Shown piece after piece: positions 1 to 5,597 of a stretch of DNA of 5,597 nt. Source of the DNA: Holosporales bacterium (lineage in GTDB: Bacteria > Pseudomonadota > Alphaproteobacteria > UBA3830 > JAIRMZ01); NCBI GenBank assembly GCA_031258355.1, contig JAIRMZ010000098.1, positions 1 to 5,597 on the forward strand, written 5' to 3'. The notes below the pieces were generated by a model. The model was not told the origin of the DNA. It did no database searches and saw only the letters and a list, made by a program, of their open reading frames with translations. The position numbers and the translations under genes were made by a program. Position 1 is the stretch's first letter; each line of letters opens with the position of its first letter.

Positions 1-446
1 AGAGCAAATCTCTGCGCAAGATCCATTAGACGTTGCGCTTTCCGATACCCTTCCGGTTGCGCCATCCCAAAGTTGTGGGCAAGGCGCTCTTCTGTATCGT
101 GCCCTCGATGAATGGCCAAGACCATAACAGGAATAGAAGAAAATCGTCCGACGCCTCCGATAAGCGCCGCATCTTCTCCGAAGAGTCGATCCCCCGCGAA
201 AGGGGTGAAATCTTGGATAAGGGACTGGATAAAATCTTTTCCTTGGGGTCGATCGGGATGACGTGCGACTTGCACCTTTTGCCAAGGCGTAAGCCGGTTA
301 TAGATATTCTTGAGCATCGTCTCTCGTTTCTGCCGGATCTTTGCGACCTCGCGTGCAAGGTCGAGACCCCTCTCCGTCATGCGCTGAAGTTCTTCAATCC
401 TCGCATCTAGCGCAAAAACTTCTTGTTCAAATTCGAGAACAATCAT
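1..446 (-). CDS. accA: Acetyl-CoA carboxylase carboxyltransferase subunit alpha (N-terminal part, cut by window edge)
   Basis: AccA is the alpha subunit of the carboxyltransferase half of acetyl-CoA carboxylase. With AccD it moves the carboxyl group from carboxybiotin to acetyl-CoA, giving malonyl-CoA for fatty acid synthesis in the cytoplasm. The first 148 codons are visible and open to the left edge; the family is usually about 315-320 residues, so somewhat under half is present. Visible signatures are the N-terminal helical stretch starting MIVLEFEQEV, then LTPWQKVQVARHPDRP (about 53-68), DFTPFAGDRLFGED (about 79-92), and NFGMAQPEGYRKAQRLMDLA near 124-143. This last block is a hallmark of the alpha subunit just before the acyl-CoA binding core. 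The start is the ATG at 446-444, preceded by AAGGAG (452-457) with a 5-nt gap. The gene lies 51 nt downstream of asd on the same strand with no clear promoter or terminator between them, so cotranscription is likely. The motif style is alphaproteobacterial. Confidence 0.96.
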   Translation of the reverse strand, partial: MIVLEFEQEVFALDARIEELQRMTERGLDLAREVAKIRQKRETMLKNIYNRLTPWQKVQVARHPDRPQGKDFIQSLIQDFTPFAGDRLFGEDAALIGGVGRFSSIPVMVLAIHRGHDTEERLAHNFGMAQPEGYRKAQRLMDLAQRFA

Positions 447-497
447 CCTCGCTCCTTTCTTCAATTCTACAAAAAAATGACGGAAAAGAGAAAGATA

Positions 498-1523
498 TTA
501 AGAAAAGCGCTTCTGAAAGGACGCTAACGTCGGATCGATTTGAAGGAGTTTTTCAGCGATTTGCACTCCGTTCGTTGCGGCCCCCTTACGCAGGTTGTCG
601 GCGACCCCCCAAAACACAGCACCTTGTGGCACGCTTGGATCTCGACGAAGACGATTGACAATAACCGTATCTGTTCCTGCGACGCTTCTAGGCGTGGCAA
701 GAACATCCTCTTCCCAGCGAAGACCCTCCGCTTGCTGAAAGCGTTGTCTCACATCCTCAAGAGAACAGGGCTGTTCCCAGGCGACCGCCACACTAAAGCC
801 ATGACCAATAAAGACCGGCACACGCACGCTGGTCACGCATAGACCGAAAGAACATTGCATGATTTTTTGCGTTTCTTGCATGATTTTTGTCTCCTCTTCA
901 GAAAATCCGTCAGATTCCTGGGCTCCGATAAAAGGGAGGACATTAAAGCCTATATCTTCCGGGGTGCCCTCCATCGCCTCTTCCGAAAGAAGGTTGACAC
1001 TCTGCTGGCGAAGAGCAGAGCAAAGAGAACGCCCCGCCCCTGAGACGGATTGATAGGTGGAAACGACGACACGTTTGAGACCTAAAGAGCGCAAAGGCGC
1101 CAATGTCATGGAAAGAGGAATGGCCACACAGTTAGGGTTGGCCACGATTCCAAGAGGGAGGCCGTCGTTTAGGAGAGAGCCATTGACTTCCGGTACGATC
1201 AAGGGAACAGCAGAGTGATCGCGAAAGGCAGAGGATTTATCGATCACAATGCAGCCGGCTCGGGTTGCTTGAGGGACATAATCTCGAGAAACTTGAGCTC
1301 CAGCACAGAAAAAGGCGAGGTCGAAGGTGGAAAAATCTGTAACCTCCAAGGTTTCTAAAGGCAACGATTGTGCTCCAAAGGCAACGGTTTGCCCTTTAGA
1401 GCGTGGAGAGGCAAAGACCGTCAACTGTGATATAGGGAACTGGCGCTGGTAAAGGATTTCTAACAAAGATTTTCCCACATTACCTGTGGCCCCGATCACT
1501 GCAACACGGTACTTTTTATTCAT
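498..1523 (-). CDS. asd: Aspartate-semialdehyde dehydrogenase
   Basis: Asd reduces L-aspartyl-4-phosphate to aspartate semialdehyde with NADPH, the branch-point step toward lysine/diaminopimelate, threonine and methionine. The 341-residue protein has the usual family length. The N-terminal nucleotide-binding fold has GATGNVG at 11-17. The catalytic cysteine is Cys132 in ANPNCVAIPL. STYQSVSGAGR (155-165) holds the conserved Gln158. EEETKI (209-214), RVPVFIGH (234-241, with Arg234 and the acid/base His241) and the C-terminal DNLRKGAATNGVQIAE (309-324) complete the signature set. The residues after the cysteine (VAIPL) differ from the common CSTIQ form and, with FFCAGAQVSRDY (71-82), recall the Rickettsiales-type enzyme; that comparison is from memory. 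The start is the ATG at 1523-1521, with AAGGAAG (1534-1540) 10 nt upstream; the stop is TAA at 500-498. It is divergent from marC and probably leads an asd-accA transcript. Confidence 0.97.
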   Translation of the reverse strand: MNKKYRVAVIGATGNVGKSLLEILYQRQFPISQLTVFASPRSKGQTVAFGAQSLPLETLEVTDFSTFDLAFFCAGAQVSRDYVPQATRAGCIVIDKSSAFRDHSAVPLIVPEVNGSLLNDGLPLGIVANPNCVAIPLSMTLAPLRSLGLKRVVVSTYQSVSGAGRSLCSALRQQSVNLLSEEAMEGTPEDIGFNVLPFIGAQESDGFSEEETKIMQETQKIMQCSFGLCVTSVRVPVFIGHGFSVAVAWEQPCSLEDVRQRFQQAEGLRWEEDVLATPRSVAGTDTVIVNRLRRDPSVPQGAVFWGVADNLRKGAATNGVQIAEKLLQIDPTLASFQKRFS

Positions 1524-1541
1524 ATGTGTAAAACTTCCTTC

Positions 1542-1572
1542 TTGATTTTTCTGGCAGATCTTCTAATATAAA
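1542..1572 (+). promoter_or_regulatory. Candidate sigma70-type promoter for marC
   Basis: The 72-nt divergent spacer contains TTGATT (1542-1547) followed after 16 nt by TAATAT (1564-1569); an overlapping TATAAA (1567-1572) is an alternative -10 with a 19-nt spacer. Transcription would begin near 1576-1580, giving a leader shorter than about 20 nt before the marC ATG at 1596. The same AT-rich core reads TATATT on the minus strand (1570-1565) and could serve asd, but no good -35 is seen for that direction. This is a by-eye motif match only. Confidence 0.45.
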
Positions 1573-1595
1573 ACAATTCTGAAGATGGGAAGGAG

Positions 1596-2219
1596 ATGGT
1601 AGATATTTTCGACGTAGGGATGGATGCTTTTGTGCGATTAATCGCGTTAGTTCTCAATCCTCTTATTATTGTCCCTCTTTTCCTAGGACTAACGGGGAAT
1701 CAAACGCTGCAGGAGAGGAAAGCGACAGCAACCAAAGGAGTTTTGGTCGCTATGTCTGTTTTCTTAGCGACGGCACTTTCTGGAGAGTCTCTGTTCCAGA
1801 TTCTCGGGATTTCCTTTCCAGCCTTTAAGGTCGCGGGCGGTATCCTTCTTTTCCTCTCCGCCCTGAGTATGGTTAACCCCCCTCCGGAAACAGAAGGAGG
1901 GGCCTCCTCAAGAAGCGATGTGGCAGTATTTCCTCTTGCGATACCGATTATCACAGGCCCGGGAGCTATGACTTATGGCGCCATTTTGGTTAAAGAAGCC
2001 GAAGGAGATATTAATAAAATTGCGGTTATTATTGTTGCGGCACTGGCGGTCTTTTTTCTCAATTGGATCTGTTATCAGCAGGCGCAATATATTGTGCGAT
2101 TATTGGGAAAGGTGGGGCTTGATATTGTTCAACGCATTTGTGGCGTTATCATTGCAGGATTAGCACTGACCCTTGTCCTGGGCGGTATACGAGAATCTTT
2201 TCCTTCTGTCTTTGGATAA
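1596..2219 (+). CDS. MarC-family integral inner-membrane protein
   Basis: This is a 207-residue member of the MarC/YhgN family, multi-pass inner-membrane proteins whose function is not established; the old link of E. coli MarC to multiple antibiotic resistance was not upheld. Six hydrophobic segments are visible at about 11-33, 46-70, 76-93, 111-132, 140-160 and 181-198. Family features are LNPLIIVPLFLGLTGN (20-35), the glycine-rich VAGGILLFLSAL (79-90), and FPLAIPIITGPGAM (112-125) at the start of the second three-helix half. A polar loop rich in Pro, Glu, Gly and Ser (94-108) joins the halves. The length and N-terminal register fit E. coli MarC when translation starts at the ATG at 1596. 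That ATG directly abuts AAGGAG (1590-1595), an unusually short spacing; the alternative ATG at 1620 has no good ribosome binding site and would shorten the N-terminus. The gene stands alone on the plus strand, divergent from asd and convergent with miaA. Confidence 0.93.
   Translation: MVDIFDVGMDAFVRLIALVLNPLIIVPLFLGLTGNQTLQERKATATKGVLVAMSVFLATALSGESLFQILGISFPAFKVAGGILLFLSALSMVNPPPETEGGASSRSDVAVFPLAIPIITGPGAMTYGAILVKEAEGDINKIAVIIVAALAVFFLNWICYQQAQYIVRLLGKVGLDIVQRICGVIIAGLALTLVLGGIRESFPSVFG
1879..1902 (+). other. GC-rich hairpin inside marC
   Basis: CCCCTCC (1879-1885) and GGAGGGG (1896-1902) form a perfect 7-bp stem around a 10-nt loop. It lies in the codons for the polar loop of MarC (NPPPETEGG). 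No T-tract follows, so it is not an intrinsic terminator. The right arm can also pair with CCTCC at 1903-1907, but only with a very tight loop. It may simply reflect proline and glycine codons, or it may slow ribosomes between the two membrane halves; the second idea is speculation. Confidence 0.4.
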
Positions 2220-2599
2220 AAAGCAAATAAGAGAAAGTATTTGTTCAATGCGGCAGGATGGTTGTTTTTTTAGAAAGGAGATGGATAATTTAGGAAGGGA
2301 GACCAATATATCTTTCGATAAGAAGTGAGGCACTCCCCTTTGCAGTATCCGTTCAGGCTATCCAGGTTGATCCCCTTAATAGAGATCCTTTCTCTCCGAC
2401 AAAATTTCTACCAAGATCTATCTCAAAGACAATACTCTTATCAATTTCTTCTTGAAATGAAATCAAACGCTAAAATAAAGATTTTTCTTTTTAAAGAAGG
2501 AAGAGTGCAAATTTTTCCTCAATAAATATATTACTATGAGTGCATATTTTGTATAATTTTGGCTACTCATCAATCCCGCACACCAACATCTTCCTGAGT
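2220..2599. other. AT-rich convergent intergenic spacer, no confident gene
   Basis: This 380-nt stretch separates the 3' ends of marC (plus) and miaA (minus), so transcription ends would be expected here. No strong intrinsic terminator is visible in either direction. A T-run at 2265-2271 follows only a weak possible stem (CAA 2246-2248 with TTG 2262-2264). On the plus strand there is a 15-codon reading frame (2281-2328, MDNLGRETNISFDKK) preceded by AAAGGAG (2274-2280). Its TGA overlaps, as GTGA, the GTG start of a 66-codon frame (2325-2525). Neither product resembles a protein I recognise, so neither is called a gene. No tRNA, signal recognition particle RNA, RNase P RNA or tmRNA signature was seen. 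A degraded gene or a small RNA cannot be excluded. Confidence 0.6.
2503..2550 (+). repeat. Two-copy direct repeat GAGTGCAWATTTT, 35-nt period
   Basis: GAGTGCAAATTTT (2503-2515) and GAGTGCATATTTT (2538-2550) differ at one of 13 positions and begin 35 nt apart. A perfect -10-like TATAAT (2552-2557) follows the second copy directly, but no good -35 hexamer is seen. ATGAGT (2536-2541), overlapping the second copy, is also inverted as ACTCAT at 2565-2570. Two copies in AT-rich DNA could be chance. A paired protein-binding site or remnants of a longer repeat are alternatives. Confidence 0.4.
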
Positions 2600-3517
2600 C
2601 TAAACCCACTCATTAAGAAGCGGCACAAGAGATGTGCAGGTCTCGGGTAAGCATTCCGCCGTTATGCGATAAGGAATAATGTGATGGGCGGTGAGTTGGT
2701 GGCGGAACCAGGTGATCTGGCGCTTGGCGTATTGGCGTGTATGTTGTTGGGCAAGAAGAACTGCTTCTTCCAGGGAGATTTTGCCTTCGAGGTATTGCCG
2801 CAATTCCTGAAAGCCGATCGTCTTGATTTGCGCATGGAGGGAAGGCGGAAGATCGTGCAGGATCGTCCTTACCTCTTCCAGAGCGCCTCTTTCAAGAAAA
2901 AGAGCGAATCGTGTGTTACAAGCGGTGTAAAGATCTTCTCGAGGAGGGAGAATTATAACGATACAAACGGATCTTTGTGGGGTTTCCTGCATCCAGGAGA
3001 AAAGAGAACGGCCTGTTGCGCGCATGACCTCATAAGCGCGTTGCAAACGCTGTGTGTCTGTCGGACGTACATGAGTAGCAGCAAGGGGGTCCAGAGTGCA
3101 TAGTTCTTGCCAAAAGTCCGCCTTCCCCAAGAACACAAAGCGTTCGCGTACTTCTTGTCGTACAGCCGGAGGAATCTGAGGAATACTGCGGAGGCCCTCC
3201 AAAAAGGCCTTAAGATAAAGACCCGTCCCCCCAACAAGGATTGGCAGGTGCTGGCGCTGGTGAATTTCTGAGAGGCAAGTTTCTGCTAAGGAGCACCATT
3301 TCCCCACAGAACAAGGCTCTTCAAAGGGAAAAATGCCATATAAGTGGTGTGGAATGCGCTGAAAATCCTCTACAGAAGGAAGAGCGGACAAAATCGGCAG
3401 ATCTCGATATAATTGCTGAGAATCCGCATTGACAATCTCTCCGCCTAAAGTACACGCTAAGGAAAGAGCCAGAAGTGATTTACCACTGGCAGTCGGCCCA
3501 GCAACAACAAGCAGCAC
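2600..3517 (-). CDS. miaA: tRNA dimethylallyltransferase
   Basis: MiaA transfers a dimethylallyl group to N6 of A37, next to the anticodon, in tRNAs that read codons starting with U (i6A37). This stabilises codon pairing. The 305-residue protein is near the family's usual length. It opens with the P-loop GPTASGKS (7-14), then NADSQQLYRDLPILSALPS (30-48) with the catalytic-site Asp32-Ser33, then VGGTGLYLKAFLEGL (95-109), RPTDTQRLQRAYEV (151-164), KTIGFQEL (232-239) and TRQYAKRQITWFR (260-272), all hallmark blocks in the expected order. The start is the GTG at 3517-3515, sharing its first base with the degP stop (TAGTG). An in-frame TAA about 15 nt upstream rules out a much earlier start, and no strong ribosome binding site precedes the GTG, so translation is probably coupled to degP. 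The stop is TAG at 2602-2600. It is the last gene of the hflC-degP-miaA operon. Confidence 0.97.
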   Translation of the reverse strand: MLLVVAGPTASGKSLLALSLACTLGGEIVNADSQQLYRDLPILSALPSVEDFQRIPHHLYGIFPFEEPCSVGKWCSLAETCLSEIHQRQHLPILVGGTGLYLKAFLEGLRSIPQIPPAVRQEVRERFVFLGKADFWQELCTLDPLAATHVRPTDTQRLQRAYEVMRATGRSLFSWMQETPQRSVCIVIILPPREDLYTACNTRFALFLERGALEEVRTILHDLPPSLHAQIKTIGFQELRQYLEGKISLEEAVLLAQQHTRQYAKRQITWFRHQLTAHHIIPYRITAECLPETCTSLVPLLNEWV

Positions 3518-3519
3518 TA
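3515..3519 (-). promoter_or_regulatory. Stop-start overlap TAGTG between degP and miaA
   Basis: On the minus strand the degP stop TAG (3519-3517) shares its G with the miaA GTG start (3517-3515). The 30 nt upstream are A-rich with no good purine-rich anti-16S match at normal spacing. Re-initiation by ribosomes finishing degP is therefore the likely way miaA is translated. The overlap is directly seen; coupling is inferred. Confidence 0.75.
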
Positions 3520-5040
3520 TTTTGTCGTTTTATCTTTCGAGCTTTTTCCCTCTGACTTCTTGAATTTCAACGCACGGTAAAAAGAAACTCCCTCGCGGTA
3601 CACCAAAAAGGCGATACTCGTACGCTCTTTCTGCTGGGCAGCTTTGACACATTTTTCAAACTCCGCCACATTGGCCACAGGCTCCTGATTCACATGCGTG
3701 ATGACGTCTCCCGAACGCAGATCTTTTTCTATCGCATCGCTGCTGTTTCTGACATGCGTCACGACAACCCCTTTTTTCATCTCAGAAGGAAGACGAAAGA
3801 GTTGTGCGAGATCTGAAGAAATATCTGCAACACTCACTTTTAATGCGGCAATGTACTTCCCTTTCTCTGCTTCTGGAGGAGTTTCCGAATCCTCGTCCTC
3901 TCCCCCTCCTCCTTCTGCATCTCTGCGCGAGTCGATCACAACCTTCAGTTCTATTTCCTTCCCGTCACGAATAATCTTAAGAGGAACAGCCTTCCCAATG
4001 GGAAGATTCGAGACTTCTCGAGCAATATTGTTCCCATCCACAATCGGCTTTCCATCTAAAGCAATGATGATATCGCCTGCGCGCAAGCCCGCCTGTGCGG
4101 CCGGAGAATCTGGCAAGACGCGAACCACTGTTCCTCCCTGCATCTTCCCAAGACCTAAGCTCTCAGCCACATCAGGAGAAAGGGAATCAACATAGGCTCC
4201 GAGCCATCCTCTCTTTACTTTTCCAAATTTCCGAATTTGCTCGATATTCTTACGTAGAGTATTGGCAGGAATCGCAAAATTTAACCCAGAATTCCCGCCC
4301 GTTTCGAAAAAAACCGCTGTGATCATGCCGATAACCTTGCCATCAAGGGAGAATAACGCACCTCCAGAACTGTTCCGATTTACAGCAGCATCTATCTGGA
4401 TATAATCAATATCGCTTCCAATGCCAGCTGCTTCCTTAAACCTTTTGGAAACGTCTTTTGCCTTATGAGAAATAATGCCAACGCTTGCGCTGCTCCCTAA
4501 GCCAAAAGGATCGCTCATCGCTAAAACCCATTCTCCTGCCTTGGCGGTATCAGAATCCGCCCAAGAAATTGCGGATAAGGACTTCTCCGTATCCACTTTT
4601 AAAAGGGCAATATCTGAGCCTTTATCTTTGCCGATAAGGCGTGCTTTTAGTTCCGTGCCATCGCTGAGCGTCACGGAAATGTCTTCCGCATCCGCAACAA
4701 CATGATAATTCGTCAGGATCAATCCGTCAGCATCAATGATAAACCCAGACCCAAGAGGAGCGATCTTGCGGACACGCTCGCCACCATTGTCGAAAAAATC
4801 TCGCAATAACTTTTCAAGATTGGAACTCCCCGGAGGCAAAACATATTGTACTTCTGGTTTCTCTCCTGCCGCTTGTTTCGCAGAGACGTTTACGATGCAA
4901 GGTGTCATCTTGGTTATTATTTGAGAGAACTGCGGCAGCCCTGAGGCATTGGAAAGAGAAAAGGCAGCCCCCGATTCGACATAGCATACAATAAAAAAAT
5001 TCATAACACATAAAAGACGTATGAATTTTTGAAAATACAT
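3517..5040 (-). CDS. degP: Do/HtrA-family periplasmic serine protease with two PDZ domains
   Basis: This is a 507-residue HtrA-family protease/chaperone that degrades or holds misfolded envelope proteins. Residues 1 to about 26 look like a Sec signal peptide (hydrophobic core around LLCVMNFFIVCYV, small residues near SGAA). The trypsin-like domain spans about 40-265 with His113 in NYHVV, Asp143 in SDIALLK and Ser225 in NRNSSGGAL, so the triad is complete. PDZ1 lies at about 275-370 (AGLRAGDIIIALDGKPI at 317-333). A Gly/acidic linker (372-393) leads to PDZ2 at about 395-490 (DLRSGDVITHVNQEPV at 440-455). The C-terminus is lysine-rich. The residues before Ser225 are NS instead of the usual GN, and AMSDPFG (174-180) replaces the usual AIGNPFG; both are atypical. 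The start is the ATG at 5040-5038 with AAGGAG (5048-5053) 7 nt upstream; Met13 is a possible but less likely start. It overlaps hflC and miaA by one base each. Confidence 0.95.
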   Translation of the reverse strand: MYFQKFIRLLCVMNFFIVCYVESGAAFSLSNASGLPQFSQIITKMTPCIVNVSAKQAAGEKPEVQYVLPPGSSNLEKLLRDFFDNGGERVRKIAPLGSGFIIDADGLILTNYHVVADAEDISVTLSDGTELKARLIGKDKGSDIALLKVDTEKSLSAISWADSDTAKAGEWVLAMSDPFGLGSSASVGIISHKAKDVSKRFKEAAGIGSDIDYIQIDAAVNRNSSGGALFSLDGKVIGMITAVFFETGGNSGLNFAIPANTLRKNIEQIRKFGKVKRGWLGAYVDSLSPDVAESLGLGKMQGGTVVRVLPDSPAAQAGLRAGDIIIALDGKPIVDGNNIAREVSNLPIGKAVPLKIIRDGKEIELKVVIDSRRDAEGGGGEDEDSETPPEAEKGKYIAALKVSVADISSDLAQLFRLPSEMKKGVVVTHVRNSSDAIEKDLRSGDVITHVNQEPVANVAEFEKCVKAAQQKERTSIAFLVYREGVSFYRALKFKKSEGKSSKDKTTK

Positions 5041-5053
5041 TATTTTTCTCCTT
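5038..5053 (-). promoter_or_regulatory. degP ribosome binding site and TAATG overlap with hflC
   Basis: On the minus strand AAGGAG (5053-5048) sits inside the last hflC codons, 7 nt before the degP ATG (5040-5038). The ATG shares its A with the hflC stop TAA (5042-5040). A good ribosome binding site plus a one-base overlap suggests both independent initiation and coupling to hflC. Confidence 0.8.
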
Positions 5054-5597
5054 TTTTATGTTGAAAATATTGGAAAAAATCTCCTTCCAATGTGGTTAAG
5101 ATTGTTGTCATTTCCGGAGCACAAGCTCTTTTGTAAGCGCCAAGAGATCGGTGAAAAGAGAAAAACTTGGGATCTTGACTGAAGGCTTCTGCATAAAGCC
5201 GATCCGCCTCTGCTTCCCCTTCCCCGATCAGAATTTGCGCTTGCCGCTCTGCTACGGAGATCTGAACAGCGCATTCTCGATCCGCTTTTGAACGAATAAT
5301 TTGCGCTTGTTCTTCTCCTTTCGCGCGTAATTCTTTGGCTTCTCGCCCGCGTTCGCTGATCATACGATTGAAGATAGCTTCACTGTTCTGTGTCGGCAAA
5401 TCTGTTCGCCGAATGCGCACATCCACAACATTGAGACCAAATTTCGAAGAAGCCTGATTCACATCATCACGAATTTGCTTCATGACTTGAGATCGCTGTT
5501 CAGAGAGGAGCGTTGTAAGCGATAGCCCTCCCAGCACACTTCTCAATTTTCCCAAGATAATGGTCGTCAAACGTCGGTGCGCCCCTTGCACATCGTG
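5040..5597 (-). CDS. hflC: HflC, SPFH-domain regulator of FtsH protease (C-terminal part, cut by window edge)
   Basis: HflC pairs with HflK in a large membrane-anchored assembly around FtsH and modulates its proteolysis of membrane proteins. The last 185 codons are visible and the frame stays open to the right edge, so the N-terminal anchor and the first part of the SPFH (Band 7) domain are missing; the family is usually about 290-330 residues. Visible blocks are RRLTTIILGKLRSVLG, the helical LSEQRSQVMKQIRDDV, the strongly conserved GLNVVDVRIRRTDLP, then NSEAIFNRMISERGREAKE. These lead into a charged Ala/Glu/Gln/Arg coiled-coil stretch (KGEEQAQIIRSKADRE, GEGEAEADRLYAEAF). The C-terminal FFSFHRSLGAYKRA and DFFQYF blocks are typical of HflC rather than HflK. 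A GTG at 5591 is in frame but internal; upstream codons continue the conserved alignment, so it is not the start. The stop TAA overlaps the degP ATG. hflK is expected just beyond the edge. Confidence 0.95.
   Translation of the reverse strand, partial: HDVQGAHRRLTTIILGKLRSVLGGLSLTTLLSEQRSQVMKQIRDDVNQASSKFGLNVVDVRIRRTDLPTQNSEAIFNRMISERGREAKELRAKGEEQAQIIRSKADRECAVQISVAERQAQILIGEGEAEADRLYAEAFSQDPKFFSFHRSLGAYKRACAPEMTTILTTLEGDFFQYFQHKKGEK

Noticed and set aside
26..410. Open frames on both strands within the left 410 bases
   Set aside because: They lie over accA in other frames; only the minus frame starting at 446 gives the conserved AccA sequence.
464..469. TAGAAT on the minus strand as a -10 for an accA-specific promoter
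   Set aside because: The start would fall almost on the ribosome binding site and no credible -35 lies at the right distance.
2246..2271. Possible intrinsic terminator for marC ending in seven T residues
   Set aside because: The potential stem is only three to four weak pairs, far below a normal terminator hairpin.
2384..2398. Short hairpin AGAGA-TCCTT-TCTCT
   Set aside because: Only five base pairs with no T-tract or conserved context.
2484..2497. Palindrome TTCTTTTTAAAGAA
   Set aside because: Low-complexity AT sequence with no room for a loop; expected by chance in this composition.
2536..2570. Inverted repeat ATGAGT/ACTCAT as a miaA terminator
   Set aside because: Six base pairs around a 23-nt AT-rich loop with no T-tract after it on the minus strand.
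3698..4322. Plus-strand frames of 165 and 75 codons antisense to degP
   Set aside because: Low-complexity Ser/Pro-rich translations that mirror degP codons, with no recognisable domain or initiation signal.
5589..5591. GTG at 5591 as the start of a short standalone protein
   Set aside because: The frame continues upstream to the window edge with HflC-like residues, so this is an internal codon of a truncated hflC.

Overview
The window reads as ordinary chromosomal housekeeping DNA from an alphaproteobacterium. The support is sequence style. AccA carries LTPWQKVQVARHP and DFTPFAGDR, MiaA carries YRDLPILSALPS and SVGKW, and HflC carries VVDVRIRRTDLP; all look like alphaproteobacterial versions. 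The hflC-degP adjacency also fits that class. Asd resembles, from memory, the Rickettsiales/Holosporales type (FFCAGAQVSRDY, NPNCVAIPL, RVPVFIGH). With moderate GC and tight gene packing, a host-associated lineage of that kind is plausible, but this placement is inference, not a database result.

Layout. Positions 1-446 (minus) hold the N-terminal 148 codons of accA, cut by the left edge. Positions 498-1523 (minus) hold a complete asd, 51 nt upstream of accA and probably cotranscribed with it. A 72-nt divergent spacer (1524-1595) carries a candidate sigma70-type promoter facing marC. Positions 1596-2219 (plus) encode a MarC-family membrane protein, the only plus-strand gene. A 380-nt AT-rich convergent spacer follows (2220-2599), with no convincing gene or terminator. 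Positions 2600-5597 (minus) form a compact operon transcribed hflC (5' part off the right edge) -> degP/htrA -> miaA. Both junctions in it overlap by one base (TAATG and TAGTG).

How the genes work together. HflC with HflK (expected just upstream, outside the window) modulates the FtsH membrane protease, and DegP handles protein quality control in the envelope, so the operon has a proteostasis theme. MiaA, a tRNA modification enzyme, is carried at its end. Asd feeds lysine/diaminopimelate, threonine and methionine synthesis, and AccA feeds fatty acid synthesis.

No mobile element, CRISPR array, tRNA, rRNA or clearly new system was found. The points most worth a second look are the non-canonical residues around the catalytic serine of the DegP homologue, the one-base overlaps in the operon, and small unexplained sequence features in the convergent spacer.
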